DNA of 64,000 bases from Buddleja alternifolia (lineage: Eukaryota > Streptophyta > Magnoliopsida > Lamiales > Scrophulariaceae), in contig CM033399.1 in NCBI GenBank assembly GCA_019426215.1, forward strand, positions 35,969,022 to 36,033,021, given 5' to 3'. A program made the position numbers and the translations under genes. Below, in pieces: positions 1 to 11,239 of this stretch. Every line of letters starts with the position of its first letter. The first letter of the stretch is position 1. The notes below the pieces were generated by a model. It did not search any database. It saw nothing but the letters and a program-made list of their open reading frames with translations, and was not told where the DNA came from.

Positions 1-480
1 GATAAAGATATAGTTTTTCACTTATCATTTTGTATAATAACTTATATATAACTAGAAATATGTTGAAAAGATAATGCTATGCTTGTTTATGTTTTTTAGT
101 TAAAATTCTGAAAATTTATTGGGAAATAAGACTATGGAGATTCGTGTGAAAATAATATGTGTTGTGTTTGTTTATTTTTATAAAAATGATTGAAATTTGT
201 AAAATGTGTCAAATCAATGGTGATGGTTGATGTATGATGTATGATGTATTGAATAATTGAGCTAGTTACTTATATAATGATTATGTGAATAAAGAAATAA
301 TAAAATATATATTAAAAATTGTAAAGAATAAAAATGAAAGAGAGATAATGATTAAAGTAAATGATTTTGATTGATAATTGTGTGGAATGATAGATGTAGT
401 GAGTGATATGTAGTTATATAGAGGATTAAAAAAGTTAAATAGAAAAAAGGTGAATTTAGATAAAAAATAATTTGTGTAAT
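1..480. other. AT-rich intergenic DNA, nothing recognised
   Basis: Very AT-rich sequence with no open frame or repeat that I could recognise. It ends where the gypsy pol homology begins near 490. Confidence 0.6.
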
Positions 481-489
481 GATTTTTTA

Positions 490-1597
490 GGATTTTGTGG
501 TATGAGTGAAGTGCACAGTTTCCACGGGTTGGCTACGTTCTATAGGCGATTTATTCCGAATGTATGAAGAAAGGAAAATTTGAATGGGGTGAAGAAGCCG
601 ACACCAGCTTTGGTGTTATAAGGAAAAATTGACCACTGCCCCAATTCTTATCTTGCCTGATTTCAGTAAGGCATTTGAACTGGAGACCGGTGCTTCTATT
701 AATTATTGGTGTTGGTGCAATACTTTCACTAACTGGCCAACTAATAGCTTTCATGAGTGATATACGAAAGAAGTGGACAACTTATGAAATTGAATTATAT
801 GCGGTTGTTCGAGCAGTCAAGCATTGAGAGCAGTACTTATTTCAACGAGAGATTGTATTACACACTGATCACAAAGCTCTCAAGTACATGAATGCTCAGA
901 AAAATCTTAATCGGATGCATGCTAGATGGGTGGCTTACTTGCAGCAGTTCACTTTTGTCATCAAACACAAAAGCGGACAACATAACAAAGTGGAGGATGC
1001 GTTGAGTCGTCGAGCACAGTTATTAGTGATGATGCACAATGAAGAAATAGGCTTTGATAGCTTTAAAGATTTGTATCAAGATGATGCTGGTTTCTCTGAT
1101 GCATGGGTACGGTGCAATGTCGGAATAGCAGTGGGACCTTTTATGTTACATGATGGTTTTTTATTTTATAAGGATCAGTTATGCATTCCACACGGGTCTA
1201 TGCTGGGAGAATCTAATTTCTGAATTACACAAGGGTGGTCACTTTGGTAGAGATAAGAGGATTGCTATAGTTGAACGAAGATATTATTGGCCACAGTTGA
1301 AGTGCGATGTCTTTTGTTTCGTGATGAAGTGCATGGTTTGTCAAAGCAATAAATGACAATCACAGAACACTAGTTTGTATATGCCTCTACCTGTTCCCTC
1401 CGGCCCTAGGGAAGATGTTTCTATGGATTTTGTGTTGGGACTACCGCGTACTCAACGACTTATGATTCAATTTTGGTAGTGGGTGATCGGTTCTCAAAAA
1501 TGACTCATTTTATTCCTTGCAAGAAGACTTTTGATGCTGCCCATATTGCTACATTATTCTTTCGGGAAGGGGTTCGTTTGTATGGTGTTCCTAAAAC
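490..1597 (+). pseudogene. Ty3/gypsy pol remnant (RT end, RNase H, integrase N-terminal part)
   Basis: Translated pieces in several frames follow Ty3/gypsy pol in the right order. The first is the end of reverse transcriptase (GLATFYRRFIPN near 530-560). RNase H follows (YEIELYAVVRAVKH near 785-825, TDHKALKYMNAQKNLNRMHA near 865-920, then KHKSGQHNKVEDALSRRA at 965-1015). Next comes the HHCC zinc-binding domain of integrase (ELHKGGHFGRDKR to KCMVCQSNK, 1219-1353) and the start of the integrase core ([25 protein letters not shown], 1420-1520). Frameshifts and stops break it, and gag, protease and most of RT are absent upstream. It stops at an insertion at 1598 and resumes at 4737 at the same codon, so both pieces are one old element. 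It is a dead transposon, not a host gene. Confidence 0.85.
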
Positions 1598-2447
1598 CTA
1601 AGTCACATAATTCGCCTCGTACCCCTGCCGCACTGGCATTCCGGTTGCGCTCCGGCGAACTGAGGGCGGGGTCGCGGCTCTTAGCCGTTCTAATATTTAT
1701 AAAATCGCGCTTTATAATTCTTAATTCACGATTTACTGTTGTAATGATCAGAATTAGCAGATCTGTGGTGAAAGTGATAACGGTTGGAAGCTTGGAGGTT
1801 GTTTTGCTTAGTTGCAAAGGTGGGTTAATGACGGCTGGAGGTGGAGCCACCGATGAGCGACTCTCAAAGAGGGGGGACTGAAACTTGATGAGGATTGAAG
1901 AACTAGGATTATAGAAGAAGAGGGATGAAAATATAAGAAAATAACATAAAAAGAAAAGGAAAAAGAAAAGAAAATAGAAGAGCATAACAGGGGATGGCGG
2001 TGGAAGAGTGAGGAAGACGATGGGGTTGTTTCAGATTTCAACTTTTCAACTTATTTCCCTAATTAATGTAATGTGGGCCTTTTTTTGGTAATTGCAAAGT
2101 ACGTAGACTTTTTAACCTTTTATCTAAACTCTTTTGATGTAATATATATATATATATAGGGTCAAAATTTAATACATACTCTATATTAGATAAGATATAA
2201 GACCCAATCTATACCATTAGATCTATTAAATCCAACAGTACAAAAGGAATCAAAAACCATGTGGGGAAATTGATTCTAATTGGATCAGGGGTATAATAGT
2301 CAATTGATCCCACAAATCCACATCTCAATAATATCTTTTTTCATCGTCTTCTTCGCTGCTTCTCTTCTCTTCTGTTCCTTTTTTTTTTCTTTCTTATTTT
2401 CGAATCATCCTTGTAAAATCTTCTTTTCTTCTCTTCCGCCATTAACG

Positions 2448-2549
2448 ATGAGCACAAGAAGAATTAGTGAAGCAGAGAACTACTACTCCAAAGATTTCGA
2501 TTGGGATGAATTTTTTAATTTATACCCAAATATCATAATACTACAGTGA
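2448..2549 (+). other. short ORF with 5'-UTR-like leader, possible captured exon
   Basis: A pyrimidine-rich leader (2330-2445) precedes an ATG at 2448 that opens a 33-codon frame reading MSTRRISEAENYYSKDF and onward. The leader and the charged N-terminus look like the first exon of an ordinary plant gene carried in element A. I do not recognise the protein. It is short enough to be chance. Confidence 0.2.
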
Positions 2550-2749
2550 AACAGCAACAGGTGTATATGTAAAAGTATATATATAAAGTGAGAGAATGTG
2601 TGTGAAATTTAAATGGGAGATGAGATGAGAATGAGGTATCTTTTTCTGTTTCTGATTTATATAATAATATAGTAAAATTGTGGGTGATTTGGTGTGCTTG
2701 GAAATATTAGCTGATGGATGTTAATGGAGGTTGGTGTTTATATATGATT

Positions 2750-3040
2750 CAGTATTTTATAAGTCGTTATACAATATGTTATAATATATTATACAGTATA
2801 TTGTAACTTATTATATAGTATATGTTTATAACATATTAAAAATATTCAATTATACAGTATCTAATAAGCCGTTTTACAGTGTGTTATAACACATTATACA
2901 ATATATTATAACTCATTATACAGTATGTGTTTATAACATATTAAAAATATTCAATTATACAGTATCTTATAAGCTATTATACAGTATGTTATAGCACATT
3001 ATACAGTATCTTATAACACATTCTGCAGTATCTTATAAAT
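2750..3040. repeat. degenerate AT-rich tandem repeat, ~105 bp period
   Basis: The block TTATAACATATTAAAAATAT occurs at about 2826 and 2932, surrounded by many copies of variants of TTATACAGTAT and TTATAACACATTATACA. The array lies inside TIR element A. A nearby segment around CTTCATTCCCAAACTCC (about 3065 and 3181) is also duplicated. Confidence 0.6.
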
Positions 3041-3544
3041 CTGTAAAAAAAATAAAAAAAATACCTTCATTCCCAAACTCCAAATGGTTCTGCTTCTTAA
3101 AATCTTTCAACACAATTAAAGTGCTGTTCATTACTCAAAGAATTAGATTAACATAAATCTGTAAAAAAGAAATCCATATCTTCATTCCCAAACTCCAAAT
3201 GGTTTCTGCGTCTTTACCAATTTATGTTTCATAAGAAGACCCTCAAACGATGAACATTGAAGGTGAGTTGGTCATTTTCTGAGAAACCCATACCGTGCAT
3301 CTATGAGTAATTTAGAAAAATACGTTTGTTTTTCCATGAATGAGAGAAGATCTTTTTTCAAATTTGATATGCTCTGACTAAAATGCCCCACCATTATTAA
3401 AGAAATTATAAAATCTAAAAAAGGGAGTTAAATCTGGACCTTGGGATCAAATGGTTTAAATGGTCTAGATTGGGTCTTATATCTTACCTAAACTATAGGG
3501 ATGTATTTGATCCATACCCTATATATATATATACACACATTTAA

Positions 3545-4595
3545 AAATAGATATCCATTGGATATATTAAATCCAACAGTCCAAAAGATAAGGAAGAAAC
3601 ATGCAGGAAAAAATGGAAAATATGGATTAGGGGTATAATGGACAAAATGGCAAAATTATACATCACCCATTTACCAAAAATAACGGCACATGATCTCCTA
3701 CAATCTCTCAAAACTGATACCCACGAAAATCTCCACTGATTAACGGAATCGTATTAACCTCAGGTTCGGAAACTTTAAAAAAATTCTGGAAATCGAGATT
3801 GCATTTAATATCATACTGTATAATCACGTTGGACTGTATAATGAAATATAATAAATTGTATATTGATGATTAATGTACTGTATAATATATACACAAAAAC
3901 TTTGCATGATATCTGTTAATTTTTGAATAACACGTGAGATATTTAATTCAGATTCTGTCTTTATATTCATTTTCATTGATACATGGATTAGTTCTGTAAT
4001 TTATTCTGCCTTTTGCTATTTGAAACATGATGCATAGTTCTATGGACTCTACTGCAGAGTGAGATGAAAGAACACTAAACATGTTTATTAAATTGATTTC
4101 CGACTGATGATACTCAAAATGTAAATAATCAAGTTATTCATTTTGATTTATATTATATGTTCGCTCTAAGGCTGTATAATGAAATATAATAAACTGTATA
4201 TTGATGATTAATGTACTGTATAATATATACACAAAAACTGGTTGCACACTTGTGTCACAATTGCGTGTATGTGCTGTTGTATATTTTCATGTATATTGAC
4301 GTTATCTCTGACGCGCGCTCTGTATATTGATGATTAATGTACTGTATAATATATACGCATGATATCTGTTATATACACAAAAACTGAAGAAAAAAATGCA
4401 GAATTCGCAATCCCAGATTCTGGTAATTAAATTGATAATTTCTGTAAATAGATCCTTATGGGAGCAATATCAGCCTGAAACTAAAATGCCCCTACCAGCA
4501 TTAAAACAATTTATATAATCCGAAAAATGAGATAAACCCACACCTTATCTTCTAGATAGATCTTACCTAATGGATGTATTTGATCCACTATAGTA
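3545..4595. mobile_element. TIR element B, relative of element A with degraded ends
   Basis: Its left part (ATTAAATCCAACAGTCCAAAAG, then GGGGTATAATGGAC) matches the subterminal region of element A. Its right end (TCTTACCTAATGGATGTATT) matches the right end of A. It is therefore a second copy of the same family placed next to A. Inside, a ~60-bp block around TGATGATTAATGTACTGTAT recurs at about 3864, 4203 and 4329. Confidence 0.45.
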
Positions 4596-4736
4596 TCCTT
4601 ATTTATAATTATAACAATATTTATTAAATATTTATGTTGGACTTGGTGGGCTAATGTTTTAGTGTTCTCTGTGCACTCACAAAATTTTCATTTTCGCCGC
4701 TCTCGCGCTCCCGCTTTATGTGACTTAGCCTAAAAC

Positions 4737-5170
4737 CATTACTTCTGATATGGACACTAAGTTCCTTAGCCATTTTTAGTGTTCTCTGTGGCACATGTTT
4801 CGGACTGAGTTGCAGTTTAGCAGTTCTTTTCATCCTCAAATTGATGGACATACGGAAGTGGTCAATAGAACTTTAGGGGTCAGTTATTCGTTGTTTGTGT
4901 AGTGATCGATCGAAATAATGAGACTTAGTTCTCGCTCCTGCTGAATTCGCATTTAATGATATATGGTGAATTGTACTACCAGGAAAACTCCGTTTGAGGC
5001 TGTGTATCAACGACCCCCACAACACACTCTTGATTTGATTCCATTGCCAAAGCTACCATGTTCTGCAAGGATTGATGAAGAACAAGCTGAAGTTGCTCGG
5101 AACATTGAGAGAGAGAGAAACAAAATGTGCAAAAGAGAATTGAGGTGTGTGAGATATATTTTGACACATG
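4737..5170 (+). pseudogene. Ty3/gypsy integrase remnant, continuation of 490-1597
   Basis: Resumes the interrupted integrase with SDMDTKFLSHF (about 4744-4777). It continues through the conserved FHPQIDGHTEVVNRTLG region (about 4828-4876) and the C-terminal part NCTTRKTPFEAVYQRPP (4969-5019). One in-frame stop lies within the first segment and there are further frame breaks. No 3' LTR follows; LINE-derived sequence starts soon after. It is part of the same dead element and has no expected function. Confidence 0.8.
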
Positions 5171-5239
5171 TCAAGATCTAATAGGATAGAAAATGCCACA
5201 CCAAAAAGTTGGCAAATCAAAATTGGTTTCTCTAAGGGT

Positions 5240-6420
5240 CTCTTAGTTTATTAATAGTATCGCGCAATCCACGATTATCTTCGGGCAGTTAAAGTGTGGA
5301 AACAATTTGTCACACCAAACCAACACTCAACATTTTTTTACCTTGACCTTCAACAATGGATTGATTGGAACCTGACATCTACTTTAATCAGGTACGATCC
5401 GGGAGTGGGTGGGATTGGAACATTGCCTTTTTTCAAATGGTTAATTTGTTGTCACAAGGTCAACATGAAGCCATCCACACAACAGAGATCATAAATCCAT
5501 GTGTGACAATCGAAGTTGTTCACAAATCGCTTTAAAGAGGCGCGTTACGTGACTATGTCGAATCTAGAAATTGATGATGTTGTACTTCAAGTGGGCGGAA
5601 TAAACCCAATCCAGATTTTTGTTAAGATCAATGTGGATACTTCAATGCCACAAACTGGGAGCCCGACTGCTAAAATCGCAGGGATTGGCGTAGGGATGTT
5701 CACGATTCGCTTATCCAACCGAACTGAAAATAAAAAATTCGGTTCGATTTTCATTTTTTCTTTATAAAAAATTGATTTTCGGTTCGGCTAATTGAAAACC
5801 GAATTTACTTTTTATTCTTTTTAATTTTATATAGTATAATATAGACCAAAAATTATAAAAAATGTGTTTCCAAGCAACAACTTATAGGAAAAGAAAGAAA
5901 AGGAATTAAAACTAACCCTAATTAAAATTCAATTATTTTCATCTAGTTTTCAATTTTTTGTGGAATTTTAAGAAACCCATTTGAATTGCATACTTTTATA
6001 ATCACTTCATAATTTATATTAATATTTTCTAACCTTAAAAAAAAAAAAGTTGACGATCAAAATTAAAATTTGGCCCTTTTTTTCCCCCGGAAATTTGGTT
6101 AGACCAAAAATCGTATTGAACCGAACCGAACCGAAAATTTGCTTTTTAACCAAACCGAACAGAACTTTTTTGGTTCAGTTTTCTGTCCGAAATTTTGTTT
6201 AAGCGAAATTTCAGTTTGGTTTCGGACCGAATTGAACAGAACCGAAGCGGACTGATGAAAATCCCTACATTGGCGGGCTTCTTAGAGATGTCCAGGGCAA
6301 TTGGTGTAGATTTATGGAATAGATTCAAAGTGTACAATTTTCGAAGCTGAACTTAGAGTCATTCTTCTAGGTATTGAGTTTGCTTGGGCCTGAAAATTGA
6401 GTAAGGTGGTAGTGGAAACG
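5240..6420 (+). pseudogene. LINE (non-LTR) ORF2 3' remnant: zf-RVT end and RNase H, split by a hAT MITE
   Basis: The segment reading AVKVWKQF and DLQQWIDWNL (about 5287-5370) matches the region after the zinc-finger-like domain of plant L1-type ORF2. The same layout is seen in the longer LINE in this window (KTWVDWNM near 35145). An RNase H start follows (VKINVDTSM, 5622-5648, and AGIG at 5678-5689). The reading is then interrupted by the insertion at 5691-6267 and resumes with GGLLRDVQGNW (about 6273-6305). Stops and frameshifts make it dead. Confidence 0.7.
5691..6267. mobile_element. hAT-type MITE (577 bp) in LINE RNase H
   Basis: Begins TAGGGATGTTCA and ends with the inverse TGAAAATCCCTA, with further inverted CGGTTCGGTT-type sequence inside both ends. 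It is flanked by GATTGGCG (5683-5690) and CATTGGCG (6268-6275), an 8-bp target duplication with one mismatch. Removing it rejoins the LINE RNase H reading AGIG-GLLRD. TIR and target length fit the hAT superfamily. No transposase is present. Confidence 0.8.
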
Positions 6421-6424
6421 AATG

Positions 6425-6996
6425 GGTAAATTACAACCAACCCCCCTGTGATCGACTTTATTATCACTCTACCCCCTTGTGATAAAAAAATTGTCAACTT
6501 ACCCCTTGTAATTTTTAAAAAATATTTTACTGCCCCCCTCTGGTTTTTTTGTTTACAAAATTTCATTGAAAGACTTTTATGCCCTTGTCCTTTTTAGATA
6601 TTTACACAATATAGTTTTTCTTTTATTAATTATTAATTTATTTCTTTAACTATTTTCTATTTTATTTATTATTTTTTCTTTCTTCATCTTCTTCCCCAAC
6701 ACCAAAATCTAACCCTAATACAATTCCTCCATCTCCAACACCAACTAAAACCATCACCAGCCGCTGCCACCACCGCCACCACTAGGATCACCTCTATTTC
6801 ACCTTCAACCCATTGCCCCGCCACTACCACCACCACCACCACCACCGCTTGCTACCATCGCCGCCCATCTCTACAAATCAACTACCACCGTCTTTACCAA
6901 CTTTCCAATTCTTTCCAAAACCCACAAATAGAAATGACTGAATTAACACTTCACACTTCCTAATACTTGAAAAATGAATCAAACCCGCAAACATAA

Positions 6997-7041
<45 letters not shown>

Positions 7042-7796
7042 CGAAAAGAGTCTATTTACCTTTACAATATTCTGGAATGTATCATGGCTCCATCTATTCT
7101 TTTTTTTTTGAAAAAAAAAGAATTCTGCATCTCTCCGAGGCTGGGGAAAGAAATAGGTGTGGGGAAGAGAGAGCGGGGGGCTAAGAGCCCTTTCCCGTTG
7201 TTGTTCCCGGACCACCCATACCTTCTTTCCCCTTCACCCGGTCCGGTGAGATCAGATTTCTCGAACGAAGTGAAGTGATAGGAAGAGAAGATGGCTGGTC
7301 AGGTCAGGTGATGGTCAACAACTCAGGCAGGAAATGCTGAGAAGCGGCTATATATATATATATATTCAGAAATGAAAATATAAAAGAAGAGATAAAATAA
7401 AAATACCTAATTGAAATTTAGTTATACTGTGTAACCGCTGCCATCTTCTCTCTCTAAACCGCCGTAGCCGCTGCCTTCAACCGAGCTTCAGATTTCAGAT
7501 TTGCAAAATTGGTTTGCTGAGATTTGCAAATTTGGTTGCAAATTTGCAATTTCAGATTTTGAAGCTTGGGGGGTGATTTGCGGGCAGTGAGCTGATGATG
7601 GCTTCGGTGGTGGTCGGTGTGGTGGCTGGTGGGTTTGTAGTTTGAATTTGGATTTGAAGGTGTTGATTTGGAGGTTGAAGATGGTGGAAATGGAGGTTGA
7701 AGGTGGTGGATTGTAGGTGGTCGCCGGTTGGCCGGTGTCGTCGGTGGCCAGTGGTAGCAGGTGGGATGGGTCACCCCCTTCTCTTTGTAATAAAAA

Positions 7797-7800
<4 letters not shown>
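6425..7800. other. MITE remnants, CCA-rich tract and microsatellites, no gene
   Basis: Starts with one end of a GGG-type MITE (GGGTAAATTACAACC with CCCCC runs every ~35 bp, 6425-6580) whose partner end I cannot find. It then holds a CCACCACCG-rich tract (6760-6850), a (CATA)n/(TA)n microsatellite (6999-7042) and a GC-richer stretch. The last part (7430-7790) has CAGATTT/TTTGCAAAT repeats. Frames here are low-complexity Pro/Ser/His or Gly/Val types, and I do not believe any is a gene. Confidence 0.4.

Positions 7801-7804
<4 letters not shown>

Positions 7805-7838
<34 letters not shown>
7805..7838. repeat. (GA)n microsatellite
   Basis: Uninterrupted GA dinucleotide run of about 34 bases. Confidence 0.95.
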
Positions 7839-7841
<3 letters not shown>

Positions 7842-7984
7842 TGGAATATCCAATATCGTTATACTTGTATCACTTATTGTCAATAAAAATAAATAAAAAA
7901 CAATTTCTTGCCACTAAAATTTATTATTATGAAAAAACAAGACTATTAGGACTTATTTATATATATGGTGACATCTATAAAGCA

Positions 7985-8517
7985 CGAACACTCCAAAAAA
8001 TACCACCAGCGGTGTCGTGCGCGTTCGGACACTGACACGGCTACCACGCGTCCCTAATAAAAAATAAAATAAAATTTGGACACAGCTAGGACACTGTGAG
8101 ACATGGCTAGGACACGGCCAGGTCACTTTTTATAAGATACTAAAATTTTGGGAGGTCAAATTGTAAATAAAAATTTACCAATTTTCTAAGTCTAATAAAA
8201 ACTTACCCACTTTTTATAAGACATAGATTTGAACAATCAAATATTTATTTTTGTTATATCATGTTTTGGATTGAAAACATATTTATTGTTATATTTAGTT
8301 TATGTTTATACTTTTATTCTGCCTTTGTTATTGATAAATAGTTGAATTATTTGTACTATACATAGCTTTACGAATAAACAAGTAAAATAAAAATTTATAT
8401 ATAATATATATATATATATATAAAAGAAAAATTGGATAGCCGAGTCGAAGCCGTGTCGTGTCCTATATTCTTTTAAAAATGCCGTTCCCCGTGTCCGTGT
8501 CGGTGCATCATAGGGTG
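7985..8517. mobile_element. possible degenerate TIR element (GACACGG ends)
   Basis: CGGACACTGACACGG near the left and, read inward from the right, CACCGACACGGACACGG form an imperfect inverted pair about 0.5 kb apart around AT-rich DNA. The exact termini and a target duplication are not clear. Confidence 0.3.
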
Positions 8518-8584
8518 ATATGTATCTTTGATATTACTTCTCTTTTGCCACAATTTTTTTTAGTGTAAGTTCTTAATTAATGTT

Positions 8585-8826
8585 TTTAAGAAAAATCACA
8601 TGCAGACCCCCCACTTATTGTGTAATTACCAAAACCTCCCTCCACTTATTGGACATTACCAACACACTCCCTCATATTGAGGATTTCTTACAATTACACC
8701 CCTTGTTTGTTAAAAATTCTTACAAGTTTATCCCTATAAATCTTACAAATAAACCCCTTGAGGGGGTGTGTTGGTAATTTCAAATAAATGAGGGTTTTCC
8801 TTTGTAATTACACAATAAATGAGCTA
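8585..8826. mobile_element. fold-back MITE, ~240 bp
   Basis: The left half (ACTTATTGTGTAATTACC ... ATTACCAACACACTCCCTCA) is the inverse of the right half (GAGGGGGTGTGTTGGTAAT ... TGTAATTACACAATAAATGAG). Nearly the whole element can therefore fold on itself. Exact ends and target duplication are not resolved. Confidence 0.6.
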
Positions 8827-8832
8827 AACCAA

Positions 8833-9012
8833 TGGGGGTTGGTCCGAGTGGTAAGCAACTCGGTTCAGCTTAAGCAAGGTCTCGGGACCTTGTGAATACA
8901 GAAAATCTCCGCTACGAGACTTACCCACCATTGCCAGGTGTGCGACGGAGGTCGGATCCGGATGCAATCGGGGCAAAGCTCCGGTGAACTGGGTGGGCAA
9001 CCAAAAAAATAA
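8833..9012 (+). mobile_element. tRNA-derived SINE
   Basis: Starts with a tRNA-like head: GGGGGTTGGTCCGAGTGGTAAG holds an A-box-like TGGTCCGAGTGG. The block GGTCTCGGGACC about 35 bases on sits where a B box would be. A ~100-bp unrelated body follows, ending in an A-rich tail (AAAAAAATAAAAGAAATAAA). Head, length (~180 bp) and tail fit a plant SINE. It is not a functional tRNA gene because no cloverleaf can be completed. No clear target duplication was found. Confidence 0.6.
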
Positions 9013-9240
9013 AAGAAATAAAATAAAAGCCCTAAGAGTTTCAATATTTTATGAGCGGAAAAGGGCCGTTAACTAATAAAAGCCCTAAGAGTACGAGAAG
9101 TTGATTGATATGCTTCATGTTGCAATTTTGGGAGTTAACTAACTGGGATAATATCATAGATAGATTGAATACATAATGACAAACAACATGAGAATATAAT
9201 TTTGCATCCTAAACATTATTTGATATAGATACTGATACGT

Positions 9241-9362
9241 TTTCAAGCTTTTCAATTATTCAGGACTTGGGTGAAAAGGCCCATCTAGACTTGATATAAT
9301 TAATAACGAGCTTTTCAATTATTCAAGACTAGGGTGAAAAGGACCCTTTAGACTTCATAGCT
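9241..9362. repeat. imperfect tandem duplication at the 3' end of CYP76 gene 1
   Basis: AGCTTTTCAATTATTCAGGA (about 9247) and AGCTTTTCAATTATTCAAGA (about 9310) start two ~60-bp copies. Each contains GGGTGAAAAGG and ends in TAGACTT. The second copy runs into the stop codon of the P450 gene, so the 3' UTR was partly duplicated. Confidence 0.75.
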
Positions 9363-10994
9363 TGTATGGAACAGCCTTGAGTGGAACCACCCTACGCAAT
9401 GAAAGAGCAAACTTGTCGCTTACGTCTAATTCTTGCGGTGTCATCCCTGGTTCAAGTTTCCAGTTAAAGTTATGAAGCAAAGCTGCCACCATGAGATGTA
9501 GCATTCGGTTAGCCAACGGCAGCCCTGGGCATATTCTCCTTCCCGAACCGAATGGAAGCAGCTCATAATTTGTACCCATGAAGTCTATTTTGCGATTTAT
9601 AAATCGTCCAGGTTCAAAGGAATCCGGATTTGGCCATAAACTTGAATCTCTTCCCATACTCCATAAGTTAATAAAAAAGTCTGTTTTTTTGGGGATCATG
9701 AAGCCATTGATTTCTATATCAGCTTCTGCTCTGTGAGGTATTAAAAGTGGACCAGGAGGGTGATATCGAAAGACTTCTTTGATTACAGCTTGCAAGTATG
9801 GGAGTCTTGAGATATCTGATTCTTCAACTTGTTTATTATCTCCGATCACGGACCTAAGCTCATTTTTCACGTTAGACAGTTCCTTAGGGTTGAGTAGTAA
9901 CTCTGTCATGACCCAGTCCACCACACCAGAGGTCGTATCGGCTCCAGCAACAAATAAGTCCTAAACATATATAGATATGCATCAGTAAATCGTTTTCATG
10001 TTTTTTAGCTACGAATTTTCAAGTTTTGCCACAACAATTTTTTGTGTTTAATTAAAAAAAGAAAATCATTTTTTCTTTGCAACGAATTTATACTCACAAA
10101 AAGAATATATTTGATCTCTCTGAGGCTGATGTCGTACTGCTCTCGTTGATCAAGAAGTGTTTCCAGCAAATCACTTTTCTTCGGGGATCCATTTTGTCTT
10201 GATTCCAATCTCTGATTAATTAAATCTTCGAAAATCGCCAACAATTTTCCAAAACAAAACTCGGCCCGCTTCTTAAGTCCCTGTGGGTCGATGATTCTAA
10301 GTATCGGGAAGTAATCAGCCAAATTTGGAGAACTCACAGAATTCACCACGCCCTGAACAGCTTCCTTCAATTTTTGCGTCGAAGAATTGGGATCGTCGTA
10401 GTTACCAAAATCAACAGAAAATAACGTTGAAGACATCAAATTCAGGGTCGTGGTGAATGCAGCTTCTTCAATGTTCACGGCTCGACCACTAACACAACAT
10501 TCTTCCAAATGATCACATAATTGCTTCACCTTCTCCCGGCGGAGGCCTTGGCTGGCGTCGAGTCGATGGGTCGAAAACAATTGTTCTTTGTATATTTTAC
10601 GAAGTTTTTTCCATTCATTGCTGGTGACTGGCAGAAAACCCATAGATTGTTTGTAGAGGTCTTGAGCTTGAGCTGCTACAGGAATGGCTCGGCCTGAACA
10701 GATTTGGTCGTGTTTTAGAAGTACTTCTTTGGCCAGTTCAGGTGAGGAAACAATTACCATGCTTCTGGTGCCAAGTTTGAGAGACATTATAGGGCCATAA
10801 GTTTTGCAGAGTTTGGCGATTGTTCGGTGGGGGCTTTTGCCGAGTTGATGAATGTTTCCGATGATCGGAAAAGGATAAGGCCCCGGAGGAAACTTGCCTC
10901 CTGCTTTCCGGCGTCTTGAATTCGTCTTTTGGACATGGAAATATATTGAAACTGTAATTAATGATAGAACAAGCAAAAGTGTTGCCAATTCCAT
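9355..10994 (-). CDS. cytochrome P450, CYP76 family (geraniol 8-hydroxylase-like), gene 1
   Basis: Two exons, 10994-10098 and 9960-9355. The 137-bp intron has a clean GT-AG pair, and its phase-0 join gives LF|DLFVAGADTT; the protein is 500 aa. Visible P450 landmarks are an N-terminal membrane anchor (residues 3-20), the proline hinge PPGP (36-39), and the I-helix oxygen-binding motif AGADTT (304-309). The K-helix ExxR is E361-R364 and the heme-binding motif is [10 protein letters not shown] (436-445) with Cys443 as heme ligand. The PERF region reads PGRF, keeping Arg but losing Glu. Length, intron position and sequence match CYP76. Known members hydroxylate geraniol and other terpenoids at the ER, but the substrate here cannot be told. 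The ATG at 10994 precedes the anchor and no earlier start is needed. The frame is intact, so it is probably functional. Confidence 0.93.
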
Positions 10995-11118
10995 TGTGTG
11001 TGTGTGTGTACGTAGTGTATGTTTTTTTCTTTTTTTCTTTTTATTCTTTAGTTACTCTCTATACTAGTTTGCTTTCATCACCCGAAAACATGACTTAGTA
11101 ATATAGAGAAATACATGT

Positions 11119-11126
11119 ATATATAT
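11119..11126 (-). promoter_or_regulatory. candidate TATA box of CYP76 gene 1
   Basis: TATATATA on the minus strand, about 125 bases upstream of the ATG at 10994. The leader between includes a short (CA)n run next to the start codon. TA repeats are common here, so the assignment is tentative. Confidence 0.35.
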
Positions 11127-11239
11127 AGGGAAAAGTATTTTTTTTCCCAATCCCACAGCTTAACGGTGAAAGACTGAAGCTTCATCGGTCAACATTTTTT
11201 ATTGGTTTTTTATGAGAACTTATGTCTAATGAAATGTGG

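Larger units (their letters stand above)
2159..3519. mobile_element. Mutator-like TIR element A, flanked by (TA)n
   Basis: The two ends are long imperfect inverted repeats: GGGTCAAAATTTAATACAT at the left against GGGTATGGATCAAATACAT read inward from the right. Both continue into the shared block AGATATAAGACCCAATCTA. The element sits in a (TA)n tract on both sides (2141-2158 and 3520-3532), so the target duplication cannot be delimited. It contains the AT-rich tandem repeats at 2750-3040 and a possible captured exon at 2448. It is non-autonomous as far as can be seen. Confidence 0.6.
1598..4728. mobile_element. 3.1 kb TIR insertion inside the gypsy integrase, 8-bp target duplication
   Basis: The gypsy reading stops after CCTAAAAC (1590-1597) and resumes at the second copy of CCTAAAAC (4729-4736), which is a perfect 8-bp duplication. 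The inserted DNA begins CTAAGTCACATAA and ends with its inverse, TTATGTGACTTAG. The outer element's own DNA is only about 0.7 kb (1598-2158 and 4596-4728); the rest is two further TIR elements. An 8-bp target fits hAT, and a Mutator-like element is possible. No transposase is visible. Confidence 0.7.

Noticed and set aside
7454..7883. Pro/Ser/Thr-rich frames on the minus strand
   Set aside because: They are low-complexity readings of GGTGG-type repeats and the (GA)n microsatellite.
8833..8905. A genuine tRNA gene
   Set aside because: It has an A-box-like head but no complete cloverleaf or anticodon arm. The following body and A-rich tail mark it as a SINE.
10005..10097. Extension of P450 exon 1 by about 31 residues through the intron
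   Set aside because: A GTGAGT donor at 10097 and a TAG acceptor at 9961 restore the conserved LF-DLFVAG junction. The read-through ends in unrelated residues.
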